From: Gammaproteobacteria bacterium UBA3498
GTDB lineage: Bacteria > Pseudomonadota > Gammaproteobacteria > Pseudomonadales > Pseudohongiellaceae
Assembly (NCBI GenBank): GCA_002377605.1
Contig: DFQD01000003.1
Span: 1 to 42,503, forward strand
Reading direction: 5' to 3'
DNA length: 42,503 nucleotides
Under the pieces are notes generated by a model. That model saw only the letters and a program-made list of their open reading frames with translations, was not told the origin of the DNA and did not search any database. The position numbers were made by a program, and so were the translations under genes. This document shows positions 17,021 through 24,834 of this stretch, in pieces. Within the stretch, counting starts at the first letter, position 1; each line of letters begins with the position of its first letter.

Positions 17021-18190
17021 ATGAGCAGTAGTAATAAGCAAATCATTCCAGTGCTGGATATGTTTCGCCTTGTTGCTGCGCTCTTGGTTGTACTAGTTCA
17101 CTACGAAATCATTTTTGGGCGCTTCGTAATCTATGGCTCATTGGGAACTACTGCGCTTTCCTGGTTCTTTATATTGAGTGGATTCATCATCGCTTATAAC
17201 TACCCGAGCCTGGAGGCGCTTCAGGACTATAAAAAGTTTTACACCCATCGTTTTATTCGTATTTATCCAGTTTATTTCCTGTCGGTCTTGGTCTCTGCGC
17301 TATTTGTTGCTATCGGATTCAATGTATTGGGCGATCAGTTTTTCACCGAAGTTAGAAGGCCGTTCGAGATTTCTTATGATTTACCAGAGCAAAAAGACAA
17401 TGCTTTCTGGACACATGCCACATTGCGCCACCTTTCATTCACGCAATCTATAAGTAGCATTGAAACGCTTAAGCTGGTTTTCAATGGCCCGCTCTGGTCA
17501 TTGGTTTTGGAAGTTTATTTTTATCTAGCCTTTCCGATTTTTCTTTTCTTGCTAAAACCAGTGAAGACTATGCGCAGGATTATTGTCGCATTCATAGCCG
17601 GATACATTTTGCAGTTTGCATTGATTCAATATTTCTTGCCTGACGTCGAAAATTACGACGTGATGAATCTCAATGTACCGGTTTATACCAATCCGGCCAT
17701 TCGCGGCCTTGAGTTTATCTTCGGTATGTTGCTTTACAAAGCTTTTGTGATACTTCCTCCTATTACTACTAAAGAAAAATTAAACCCGATTCCTTTACTG
17801 ATAATGATTGTGGCTTATTTAGCAATAAACATAATTGGCGAAAGGTACGTCTCCTACCAGTACAGCATGTTCTTTCTGGAAGTTCCTGTAGTCGCTCTAT
17901 TGGTTTTTTCAATGGCAAGATTTCATTGGTATCCCAAAGGGCTAGCCTACAAATTCTGCCTCTGGGCTGGTGGTATAAGCTATGTTCTATATTGCTTCCA
18001 TTGGCCATTCATGGAGATGATCCAGCTCTGGGATCTAGTGCCGCAAACAATTCCGTTCCCATTCCATCTTCCTCTAGTAATTATCGTTTTATTGGGAGCA
18101 TCCCATGTCATCTATAAATGGGTAGAAACACCAATCCGAAAGTGGCTTTATCGACGCCTGGATACAACCAGATCGAGTGTGAATCACTAA
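17021..18190 (+). CDS. Acyltransferase 3 family membrane protein
   Basis: A 389-residue inner-membrane protein with about ten helices. It opens like the acyltransferase-3/OafA family: IPVLDMFRLVAALLVVLVHYE with the conserved His in the first helix, then WFFILSGFIIAYNY and FYTHRFIRIYPVYFLSV with the Arg-rich loop; the middle GPLWSLVLEVYFYLAFPIF and the final WVETPIRKWLYRR also fit. Members move acetyl or other acyl groups onto sugars, lipids or peptidoglycan. No glycan-synthesis genes are nearby, so the acceptor is unknown. It begins 38 bases after the GMC gene, and may be read through from it. Confidence 0.9.
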   Translation: MSSSNKQIIPVLDMFRLVAALLVVLVHYEIIFGRFVIYGSLGTTALSWFFILSGFIIAYNYPSLEALQDYKKFYTHRFIRIYPVYFLSVLVSALFVAIGFNVLGDQFFTEVRRPFEISYDLPEQKDNAFWTHATLRHLSFTQSISSIETLKLVFNGPLWSLVLEVYFYLAFPIFLFLLKPVKTMRRIIVAFIAGYILQFALIQYFLPDVENYDVMNLNVPVYTNPAIRGLEFIFGMLLYKAFVILPPITTKEKLNPIPLLIMIVAYLAINIIGERYVSYQYSMFFLEVPVVALLVFSMARFHWYPKGLAYKFCLWAGGISYVLYCFHWPFMEMIQLWDLVPQTIPFPFHLPLVIIVLLGASHVIYKWVETPIRKWLYRRLDTTRSSVNH

Positions 18191-18491
18191 ATTAAAACGG
18201 GAATTGATTTTACGGAAATAAAAACCCACATTTCAGCTTCTCGATCTATCGGTTAGCAATTGTCGAAACAGGGTGTCGCGTTTTCTTGCACGCCAATTGG
18301 ATCAATTTGAATGGTGGATTCAAGATATACAGCAAGAGGTAGCTCATATGCCTTTTTCAATCCATCTTTTCGAATAAGCGATTAAGGGCGTCTATTGCTC
18401 CAGAAGCTAGACAGTATGGGGTATTTATGATTTCATCGATGATCTATGAAAGTACCAGTTAGTAATACTAATTAAAGCAAAAGGTAGAACT
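18191..18491. other. 301-base gap after the acyltransferase gene
   Basis: No gene or stable hairpin is evident. The stretch just before 18492 should contain the promoter of the secreted-family gene and carries AAAGGTAGAA near 18480-18489 as its ribosome-binding region. I see no repeat that explains the rest. Confidence 0.4.
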
Positions 18492-19394
18492 ATGAAGATT
18501 CAATGGCTGCTCCTCGCAATCGCAGTATTCGTCGCAGGGTGTTCACCCGCCGAAAACACAACTAGCGAATCTCAACCGCAACCATCTCAAGTCGCAGCGG
18601 CGGCTGAATCCAGTGGTAGCGATATCCCACGCACTCCAAGTGGTCGGCCAGATTTCAATGGTATATGGCAGGCGCTGATGAATGCTAATGATAACCTCGA
18701 ACCAGCTCCGCCAAAGGCGGCTTATCACCTGGTTCCCGGTGATTTTGTCCCAGTCCCAGGTCCCGAAGTTGTAGCAATGGGTGCTTCGGCAGCCGTGCCA
18801 GCAAGCTTTGGTGTGGTTGAAGGTGGATCTATTCCCTATAAGCCGGAAATGATCGCTCGTCGTGATGAAAACCGTGAAAACTGGCTAACTCGGGATCCTG
18901 AAATTAACTGCTATATGCCAGGGGTACCTAGAGCGAATTATCAACCGCATCCATTCCAGATCTTCCAGAGTGAATCAGCGTTCTTTATCGCTTACAGTTT
19001 CGCTGGCGCGGTGCGCAATGTATTCCTCGAAGACCCAGGTCCTGCACCTCTTGATTCTTGGATGGGTCAGTCTTATGGCTACTGGGATGGCGATACTTTC
19101 GTAGTTGAGGTAACTGGCCTTGATGACCGCACTTGGTTCGATCGTGCGGGTAACTTCCACAGCTATGAGCTCAAGGTAACTGAGCGCTGGACGATGATGA
19201 GTGAGAACCACATCATGTACGAAGCTACTATGGAAGATCCTCAGGTGTTTGAAGAGCCCTGGACTATTCGACTGCCACTCTATCGTCGTCTAGAAGAGGG
19301 TTATGAATTACCTCAATTCAAGTGTGTAGAATTCGTCGAAGAGCTAATGTATGGCCGCTATCGTAAAGGCCGAGAGGCAGAACTTGGTTTCTAG
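18492..19394 (+). CDS. Secreted lipoprotein of unknown function, paralogue 1 of 3
   Basis: A 300-residue lipoprotein (VAGC, Cys17) with a Ser/Gln/Ala linker to about residue 45. The family start is RTPSGRPDFNGIWQ; further marks are INCYMPGVPRANYQPHPFQIFQ, AFFIAYSFAGAVRNVFL, the central DSWMGQSYGYWDGDTFVVEV and ERWTMMSENHIMYEATMEDP, ending FKCVEFVEELMYG. The same scaffold occurs at 27190 and 30885. I recognise it as a recurrent family in environmental proteobacteria, often next to DUF6152 proteins as here, but know no function. A short AGCCTA/TAGGCT hairpin spans its stop (19393-19407). Confidence 0.8.
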   Translation: MKIQWLLLAIAVFVAGCSPAENTTSESQPQPSQVAAAAESSGSDIPRTPSGRPDFNGIWQALMNANDNLEPAPPKAAYHLVPGDFVPVPGPEVVAMGASAAVPASFGVVEGGSIPYKPEMIARRDENRENWLTRDPEINCYMPGVPRANYQPHPFQIFQSESAFFIAYSFAGAVRNVFLEDPGPAPLDSWMGQSYGYWDGDTFVVEVTGLDDRTWFDRAGNFHSYELKVTERWTMMSENHIMYEATMEDPQVFEEPWTIRLPLYRRLEEGYELPQFKCVEFVEELMYGRYRKGREAELGF

Positions 19395-19575
19395 CCTAAA
19401 ATAGGCTCAAAAGGGCGCGAATTAGCGTATTTCTTCTTGGAAAAACGCCGAGGCGTTGTATAAAATGTAGGTAGATGTACGCTTAACCAAATGTTGAAGC
19501 ATTCTGGGCGAGGAAGGACTAGTTAAACCTGCGTCAGAATTCTTAGAATTAAGCTAAAAATGGGGTGAAAACTAT

Positions 19576-20034
19576 ATGAAGATTAAATTATTGGCTTTAG
19601 CAGCTGTAACCGCGGTAGGTGTTGTTGCCATTAAGCCTCCAGCAACCGCGCACCACGCGTTTTCTGCTGAATTTGATGCGAATTTACCAGTTCGCCTAGG
19701 TGGCCCGATTACTCGAGTTGAGTGGATTAACCCACACACTTGGATTCACCTGGATAATAATGACCCGGAATCTACTCGTGACCCTGGTCCTTGGATGGTT
19801 GAGGGTGGTACACCTAATACGCTACTGCGTCGTGGTATTAACCGAAATTCTCTAGTGCTAGGTACAGATATTGTTGTAACTGGCTATCAGAGCAAAGACA
19901 GACTGTGTGAGCCTACTTGTCGCGCTAACGGCCGTGATATTACCTTTCCAGATGGACGTAAATTGTTCATGGGATCCTCAGGCACTGGCGCACCTCGCGA
20001 TGGTTCAGACGCTTCAGAGCCAGCGCAAAACTAG
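19576..20034 (+). CDS. DUF6152 family secreted protein
   Basis: A 152-residue exported protein. After a signal peptide (cleaved near TAHHA, about 25) it runs HHAFSAEFDANLPVRLGGPITRVEWINPHTWIHL, then PWMVEGGTPNTLLRRGINRNSLVLGTDIVVTGYQ and RANGRDITFPDGRKLFMGSSG, matching DUF6152 across its length. The histidines after the signal and in NPHTWIH could bind a metal, but that is a guess. It is 181 bases after paralogue 1 of the unknown secreted family, same direction, and is closed by a clear intrinsic terminator. Confidence 0.9.
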   Translation: MKIKLLALAAVTAVGVVAIKPPATAHHAFSAEFDANLPVRLGGPITRVEWINPHTWIHLDNNDPESTRDPGPWMVEGGTPNTLLRRGINRNSLVLGTDIVVTGYQSKDRLCEPTCRANGRDITFPDGRKLFMGSSGTGAPRDGSDASEPAQN

Positions 20035-20062
20035 ACTACGTAAGTTTAGTAGGATCTTCTCG

Positions 20063-20094
20063 AAAAACCGGTTACTAGTGTGACCGGTTTTTTT
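20063..20094 (+). terminator. Intrinsic terminator after the DUF6152 gene
   Basis: AAAAACCGGT at 20063-20072 pairs with ACCGGTTTTT at 20083-20092 around a 10-base loop and runs into seven Ts, 30 bases after the stop. A textbook Rho-independent terminator on the plus strand. Confidence 0.92.
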
Positions 20095-20141
20095 CGCCTT
20101 GAAATTGGGGCGCGATGGCTGCAGGCCAGAATCTAATCAGT

Positions 20142-20200
20142 AAAATCCTTCGCAGAATAGTCATTTACTATTTGTAAAATCCTCATTTTCGAAGGATTTT
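20142..20200. repeat. Three-arm inverted repeat with two alternative hairpins
   Basis: AAAATCCTTCG at 20142-20152 is perfectly complementary to CGAAGGATTTT at 20190-20200 (11 bp). A second copy of the left arm, AAAATCCT at 20176-20183, can pair with AGGATTTT at 20193-20200 (8 bp, 9-base loop). Both left arms compete for one right arm. It lies between two convergent transcription units. Confidence 0.7.
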
Positions 20201-20287
20201 GCCTCGAGCTTCTGACTGTCGGTCACCGTTTGAGATTGTTGCCCTTTCGATTTAAATCCGTATTAGGTAAACGGCAATCTGGGAAAT

Positions 20288-20310
20288 TTACGAATCCCAT
20301 CGATTCGTAA
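20288..20310. repeat. 8-bp hairpin near the end of the HupE operon
   Basis: TTACGAAT at 20288-20295 pairs perfectly with ATTCGTAA at 20303-20310 around a 7-base loop, about 90 bases past the stop of the minus-strand operon. It may mark that operon's transcript end, though no long T-run follows on the minus strand. Confidence 0.5.
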
Positions 20311-20400
20311 GTCGCGCGGGTAACTTTTTTACCAAAAAGAAGTTTTATCAAGGGAGGATAAGCGTATGCGTAACGCTGCGAATTTTTGAGTGTTTATAGT

Positions 20401-20970
20401 CTATTGCTGGGCTATTGGATCAATGACTCGAGAATAATCGCCACCATCTCTAAACACTGTTGAATCTACAAAGAAGCCAGAAGCATAAAGTCGAACGACT
20501 ACTGTGCCTAAACCTCGGTTCTCCCAGAACCAACCGTGGATTCCAGTAAAAGGAGCATGGAATGAACCGGTACGGCTGACATCGTTTCCTTGCTCAAAGC
20601 TTTCTGCACCCTCTTCGCCGATTCCTGCTGGTTCGGCATGCATGTCGAAATACACTTCTCCATCTGCTACCCAAGTGAATACCATTGGCGCATCGAGATC
20701 CATGGTGTACTTGTATTCCACAGACTGAAAAGGCCCTAGTTCGAATTCCACATAATCAGTACGATGCATTTCTACCTTCTCTTCGAATGGGTTCTCAGCG
20801 CGAGAAAGCGCAATTACGCCAGTTAGCTTGCCGATTCCAAGAGGATCAATCCCAAACTCTGCGGGCAGGATTGCAGTTAATAAAATGATTATGCCAACAA
20901 CGAAAGCCGCGCCAGTAGCTCTAAGAATATTTTTGGAAGAAGGTGCTTGAGTTGCATTAGGTTCAGCCAT
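20401..20970 (-). CDS. One-pass membrane-anchor protein of the HupE cluster
   Basis: A 189-residue protein with a short cytoplasmic N-terminus, one membrane span (about 17-36, TGAAFVVGIIILLTAILPAEFGID) and a periplasmic beta-rich domain with FELGPFQSVEYKYTMDLDAPMVFTWVADGEVYFDMHAEP and GIHGWFWENRG. The PAEFGIDPxGIG stretch after the span is typical of the proteins annotated as transmembrane anchor proteins beside HupE/UreJ genes. I moved the start to ATG 20970: TTGGAG sits six bases upstream and it begins 13 bases after the HupE stop, whereas the frame's first Met would overlap that gene. The periplasmic His, Asp and Glu residues could contact a metal; function unproven. Confidence 0.75.
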   Translation of the reverse strand: MAEPNATQAPSSKNILRATGAAFVVGIIILLTAILPAEFGIDPLGIGKLTGVIALSRAENPFEEKVEMHRTDYVEFELGPFQSVEYKYTMDLDAPMVFTWVADGEVYFDMHAEPAGIGEEGAESFEQGNDVSRTGSFHAPFTGIHGWFWENRGLGTVVVRLYASGFFVDSTVFRDGGDYSRVIDPIAQQ

Positions 20971-20983
20971 AACTGCTCCAAGA

Positions 20984-21697
20984 CTAAACAGAAGGTAGAA
21001 GCAGATACGCACTCAGTTGGTATCCTGCTAAAAGAAAACCGCCAGTCATTAATACTGTGTTAGTTGCAAAGGCGTGACGTAAATAACTCGCTTTAGTGCG
21101 CCACACACTCAATAAGATTAACACTGCTGACAGTGCCAATATCTGTCCGATCTCCACGCCAACATTAAAGCTAATGATGTTAGTTACTAGGCCGTTGTCG
21201 GAGATTGTGAATTCCTGCAATTTGGTTGCAAGTCCCAGGCCATGGAATAAACCGAAAATAAATACAGCAATTTTCGTATTCGGTTCAAAACCCAAAAGGC
21301 GCTTAAATCCATCGATGTTTTCAAACGCTTTGTAAACAATCGATAAGCCGATAACAGCATCGATGAGGTATGCGTTTACCTGTAAGTCTGCTAACACACC
21401 AAATAACAAGGTAATGCTGTGTCCGATAGCGAATAGAGTGACGTATTGGATAATATGTTTAGGTCGATACAGGAAAAAGATAACCCCAACTAAAAATAAC
21501 AAATGGTCATAACCTGTTACCATATGTTTTGCTCCAAGATACATAAATGGGGCCACTGCTGGTCCATCTATGCCTTGCACAAAGCTCGCATCGGAGCCCT
21601 CGATTGTGTGCCCAAAAGCACTAACAGCAAATAAGGCTAAGAAACCTGACGCAAGTGCTTTTAGAATTAGATTTTGACCCTGATTAAACCAGTTCAT
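20984..21697 (-). CDS. HupE/UreJ family membrane transporter
   Basis: A 237-residue inner-membrane protein with an N-terminal signal-like helix and six or so further spans. Diagnostic motifs: GAKHMVTGYDHLLFLVG (55-71), IGHSITLLFG (91-100), FGLFHGLGLA (about 148-157) and FNVGVEIGQ (about 178-186), whose His and Asp/Glu residues are the presumed metal path. HupE/UreJ proteins are nickel (or cobalt) permeases, often with hydrogenase or urease; neither is encoded here, so another metal or a different use is possible. It starts two bases after the cytochrome lipoprotein gene and is followed by the anchor gene, forming one operon. Confidence 0.9.
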   Translation of the reverse strand: MNWFNQGQNLILKALASGFLALFAVSAFGHTIEGSDASFVQGIDGPAVAPFMYLGAKHMVTGYDHLLFLVGVIFFLYRPKHIIQYVTLFAIGHSITLLFGVLADLQVNAYLIDAVIGLSIVYKAFENIDGFKRLLGFEPNTKIAVFIFGLFHGLGLATKLQEFTISDNGLVTNIISFNVGVEIGQILALSAVLILLSVWRTKASYLRHAFATNTVLMTGGFLLAGYQLSAYLLLPSV

Positions 21698-21699
21698 GA

Positions 21700-22215
21700 T
21701 TAATCAGCCGAGGGGTCAACAAAGCGATTGTTAATGTCTGGACTGTAAGCTTGATGACATGCGGTGCAAACTGAATAGAGTTGACCACCCGCGTCAAAAA
21801 AATCCTCTTTGTTTTGCGCTGCGGCTGCTTCCATGGCTAGTAGGCCAGCAGTACTGAGTCCTTCTGAATAAATCATCCAGGCATCGTTATCCTCGGCTCT
21901 TCCGGGAAGCGCTAGCATGTTTCCGGTTTCTACCACAATCGCAGCCTGTGCTCTTACATAGGCCCATCCGTCATCTGTTGTAGGCCAAAGCTCTTCGTAG
22001 CCAGAAGCATCGACTACCCAGCCACCAGAGTCCCATAGAATATCTGACGCTGGCTCAAGAACTAGGGACATAAGTTCTTGTACGTTGAGCTCGGTGTTAT
22101 AAGTAGTTTCCGTCGCGACTTCTTCAACTGGATCCTCGGAAGAACAGGCTGCCAAACTAGTAATTAGCAGGGCTGACAGGATAGTCCGAAAACTTGCTGA
22201 ATTGAGCTTTTTCAT
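21700..22215 (-). CDS. c-type cytochrome lipoprotein with C-terminal heme motif
   Basis: A 171-residue lipoprotein (LAAC, Cys24). The mature part is helical, and one heme-attachment motif CTACH (150-154) lies near the C-terminus in LYSVCTACHQAYSP. This is the arrangement of class II cytochromes (c', c-556), a four-helix bundle with the heme near the end, although I cannot confirm the sixth ligand. It is the first gene of a three-gene minus-strand operon, two bases before HupE. The link between a tethered cytochrome and a metal permease suggests redox handling of the metal, which is inference. Confidence 0.8.
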   Translation of the reverse strand: MKKLNSASFRTILSALLITSLAACSSEDPVEEVATETTYNTELNVQELMSLVLEPASDILWDSGGWVVDASGYEELWPTTDDGWAYVRAQAAIVVETGNMLALPGRAEDNDAWMIYSEGLSTAGLLAMEAAAAQNKEDFFDAGGQLYSVCTACHQAYSPDINNRFVDPSAD

Positions 22216-22390
22216 TGTTATAACCTGAATTTCAATTTGTTTGAGGCGAATCTACCAAGACGCATTTTGGTCGAAAGTGCTGCTACTGCTATGATGCTTA
22301 GATGGTGACCGCTTAAAGGCAGTAAAGTCTGCCTTAATTCGTGTTTTTAATCCACTTCTCAACGGTTACAAAGGGTTTAAAAATCGATCC

Positions 22391-23542
22391 ATGTTAGCGA
22401 AATTTCAGCGTTTTTCCTTAATGTTGGCCTTGCTCGGCTGGGTATTTACCACACAGGCAGAAGTTCTTGTCCAAGCAACTCCGGATAACGGATTGCAGCC
22501 GCGTCTCAGCGTTGATAGTAACGGTGATATTCATCTGCTTTATTTCAAAAAACGCCTGAACACTCCTGCCGCGAGAGAAGGCAATCTTTATTATCGACAA
22601 TATAACGTGGAAACTGGGCGATTTGGTCTTCCAGTAAAAGTTTCGAGTTCCGCATTTGCAATGCAGACTTTTTCTATAGCCAGAGCATCGATGGCTGTTA
22701 CTGACGACGGCCGTATTCATGTGATGTGGTATTACCCGAACTCTGCAGAATTTATCTATAGTCGCAGTAACACGGAGCGAACCGCATTCGAGCAGCAGCG
22801 ATCAATCGTGGAAAATTTCCGAGAGGGAATAGATGCCGGTGGGGACGTTGCCGCTATTGGCAACCAGGTGGCATTGATTTGGGGAGCTGGAGACTTAAGC
22901 GCAGAAGATGAGCGCGCGATGTTCGCAAGATTCTCCCATGATTCCGGCGCAAATTTCGGTGAAGAAGTAATGATAAGCAATCCTGATCTGGGAGCTTGCG
23001 CCTGCTGTTCGATGGCGGCTGATTATTTAGATGAAAATGAATTGCTGGTTGCTTATCGATCCGCTATCGATGGAATCGGTAGGCACATGCAATTATTAAC
23101 CATAAGCGGTGTCGGGGAAGAAATAAGTAATGCTTTCTACGGAGCTATGAATGATCAGCAACAATGGGAAGCTTCTTATTGCCCCCTTAGTACCAATGAC
23201 ATTGTGCGCGATGCCGAAGGTCAGCGCTGGTTAGTTTTCGAAACTGAAAGTAGAATCGTTCGAATGAATTTAAGTTATCAGAGTGATATTGCGAAAGTCG
23301 CCGAGGCTTTTACAGAAACCCGGCAGAAAAACCCGGCAATCGCTGTAAATAAAGCAGGCCATAGAATAATTGTTTGGGGGGAAGCAATCAGTCATGCTCG
23401 CGGCGGTCGCATGAACATGCGAGTTGTGGATTCCACTGGAAACGAGGTTGGTTTTAGCCTAGATCGAGAAATCCAAATTCAGGACTATAGCTTTCCCGCT
23501 GCAGCAACGTTGCCAAGCGGCGATTTTTTAGTACTTCACTAG
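22391..23542 (+). CDS. Secreted sialidase-like beta-propeller with a Cys-Cys motif
   Basis: A 383-residue exported protein (signal to about TQA, 23). Repeated strands with Asp-box-like patterns (RLSVDSNGDIHLLYF, MAVTDDGRIHVMWYY, FARFSHDSGANFG, AIAVNKAGHRIIVWG) indicate a sialidase/neuraminidase-type propeller. A cluster LGACACCSMAADY near 203-215 and EASYCPL downstream give four cysteines that could bind a metal or form disulfides. No sialidase catalytic set can be assigned, so glycosidase activity is not claimed. It is divergent from the cytochrome-HupE operon, and its TAG shares CTAG with the opposing gene's stop. Confidence 0.7.
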   Translation: MLAKFQRFSLMLALLGWVFTTQAEVLVQATPDNGLQPRLSVDSNGDIHLLYFKKRLNTPAAREGNLYYRQYNVETGRFGLPVKVSSSAFAMQTFSIARASMAVTDDGRIHVMWYYPNSAEFIYSRSNTERTAFEQQRSIVENFREGIDAGGDVAAIGNQVALIWGAGDLSAEDERAMFARFSHDSGANFGEEVMISNPDLGACACCSMAADYLDENELLVAYRSAIDGIGRHMQLLTISGVGEEISNAFYGAMNDQQQWEASYCPLSTNDIVRDAEGQRWLVFETESRIVRMNLSYQSDIAKVAEAFTETRQKNPAIAVNKAGHRIIVWGEAISHARGGRMNMRVVDSTGNEVGFSLDREIQIQDYSFPAAATLPSGDFLVLH

Positions 23543-24192
23543 TTATTAGGAAACGGAGGGCGGTTAATCTGTTGTCTGATTAGTTCTTCTTGCAAGTCAT
23601 CCCATTGTCGATCTGATTGTAACAATGAGCGTTGTTGCTGGCGCCGAATTGAATCTTGCAGCAGGCGTCTTTCAGCATTGGCAGTTTGCTCAAATTCAGA
23701 TTCTGCGATGCGACGATTCAGTGTACTGGCTGTCTGACTTTGAGAAGAATTTCCGCGCAGGATATTAAATACACTTACCACTGATTCAGTTCTTCTTTGG
23801 AGAGCGTTCTCACCACAAGAAAATTCAATTCCGCTGAGAAGATCCACATATTCCCTAGAATCTTCGTTTCTTTCAAGTTCGCCAGTTACGAACTGTTCCC
23901 GCCAGGTTTTAAGTACTTCGCAGTTGGCTAAGTAATCAGCAAGCAGTTCTCCATCAACTGATTGGAGAAATTCTTCGCAGCTATTGGTAGCTTGATCAGT
24001 GTTTTCTTGCGCTAGATTATCCATACAGGATTTAGCTTTCATATCGAGAAGGGCAAGTGAATCAGAAGCAGCCTGAATTCGAGAAGCAAGAGTAGGTTCC
24101 TGAGCAGTTGCAGATGCGGCAATCAGTGCCAGAGTTATGAAAACTAATGAATAGGGCAGAAAAGAATTGCTATTTTTACTCGTAGAGTTCAA
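23539..24192 (-). CDS. Secreted hypothetical protein, helical, Cys-containing
   Basis: The frame is open to 24591, but the upstream part lies inside the YkgJ gene and reads as non-natural protein. I place the start at TTG 24192, which gives a clean signal peptide (SFLPYSLVFITLALIAASATAQ) and overlaps YkgJ by 17 bases. The mature protein, about 190 residues, is mostly helical with four cysteines (KSCMDN, NSCEEF, ANCEVL, FSCGEN) and a charged, Gln/Arg-rich C-terminal half (ERRLLQDSIRRQQQRSLLQSDRQ) likely to be a coiled coil. I do not recognise a family. It appears coupled to YkgJ. Confidence 0.6.
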   Translation of the reverse strand: MNSTSKNSNSFLPYSLVFITLALIAASATAQEPTLASRIQAASDSLALLDMKAKSCMDNLAQENTDQATNSCEEFLQSVDGELLADYLANCEVLKTWREQFVTGELERNEDSREYVDLLSGIEFSCGENALQRRTESVVSVFNILRGNSSQSQTASTLNRRIAESEFEQTANAERRLLQDSIRRQQQRSLLQSDRQWDDLQEELIRQQINRPPFPNN

Positions 24193-24610
24193 AGCGTTGA
24201 TTCCATTTTTTGAAGCGTTTGCGACAATATTTCTCGAGTTGTTTATGGGAGGAAAACCAAAGCTCGACTCCATCCCAAATCCGTACGTCGTATTCGCAGT
24301 AATCATTTGTATACTCCCGGCAAACCCAGGGGCGAGTCTCATAAATACTACAAACGCCGCCTGGTAGCAAATGGGTACAATTCGTATGAACATGCAAAAA
24401 CCAACCATCAACGTCTTTAAAGATATTGATATTTTCATGGGAAACTTGCCAAAGCAGATAATCAAAATCCTCTTTAGATTTAGGAGTTGGAATTTTTTGG
24501 TTAATAGAATTGCAGCAAATTGATTCTTTGCATTTGCGGCATTTCTTGTCAATATCCGCGTTGCTGATTTCAACCGCATCAACAAGTTCAACTTCTTCCT
24601 TGGCGTTCAT
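24176..24610 (-). CDS. YkgJ family cysteine-cluster protein
   Basis: A 144-residue cytoplasmic protein. The CxxCxxxCC-type cluster is CRKCKESICC (24-33), followed by the family pattern DGWFLHVHTNCTHLLPGGVCSIYETRPWVCREYTNDYC, with cysteines at the usual spacing for zinc or iron-sulfur chelation. The family's substrate is unknown. It is the first gene of a two-gene minus-strand unit and is divergent from the DUF6351 gene with 224 bases between. Confidence 0.9.
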   Translation of the reverse strand: MNAKEEVELVDAVEISNADIDKKCRKCKESICCNSINQKIPTPKSKEDFDYLLWQVSHENINIFKDVDGWFLHVHTNCTHLLPGGVCSIYETRPWVCREYTNDYCEYDVRIWDGVELWFSSHKQLEKYCRKRFKKWNQRFELYE

Positions 24611-24725
24611 TTTCCGATCCGATAAATAAGTAAAGACAAAGTTGGTGACGAAAAGATTGGCATTCTAACACTACTAACTTGGATGCATGATTAAATTTGG
24701 TAATTTTTTCGCAAGTACAATTTTT

Positions 24726-24754
24726 TTGCTACTTCTGTGTTAAGAGATCATTAT
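24726..24754 (+). promoter_or_regulatory. Predicted sigma-70 promoter before the DUF6351 gene
   Basis: TTGCTA at 24726-24731 and CATTAT at 24749-24754 are separated by 17 bases, pointing to a start near 24761 and a leader of about 75 bases. AT-rich DNA precedes it, as is usual. The gene has AAGGGGGCGAG just before its ATG. Confidence 0.5.
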
Positions 24755-24834
24755 GGAGTTTACAATGCGATTAACACGTTGAAATTTTCCAAAGGATGGA
24801 ATATTAAATTCTATGGGCCAAGGGGGCGAGATTC

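Noticed and set aside
20401..21012. Longer start of the anchor protein at 21012
   Set aside because: It overlaps the end of the HupE gene; ATG 20970 has TTGGAG at a good distance.
20984..21697. HupE as hydrogenase or urease accessory protein
   Set aside because: No hydrogenase, urease or nickel-chaperone gene is in the window, so that assignment is not supported here.
22391..23542. Active sialidase
   Set aside because: Asp-box-like strands are present but no catalytic arginine triad, Tyr or Asp could be placed.
24193..24591. Longer N-terminus of the 23539 protein
   Set aside because: It runs antiparallel in frame shift to nothing but the same-strand YkgJ gene and lacks natural composition; YkgJ is clearly the real gene there.
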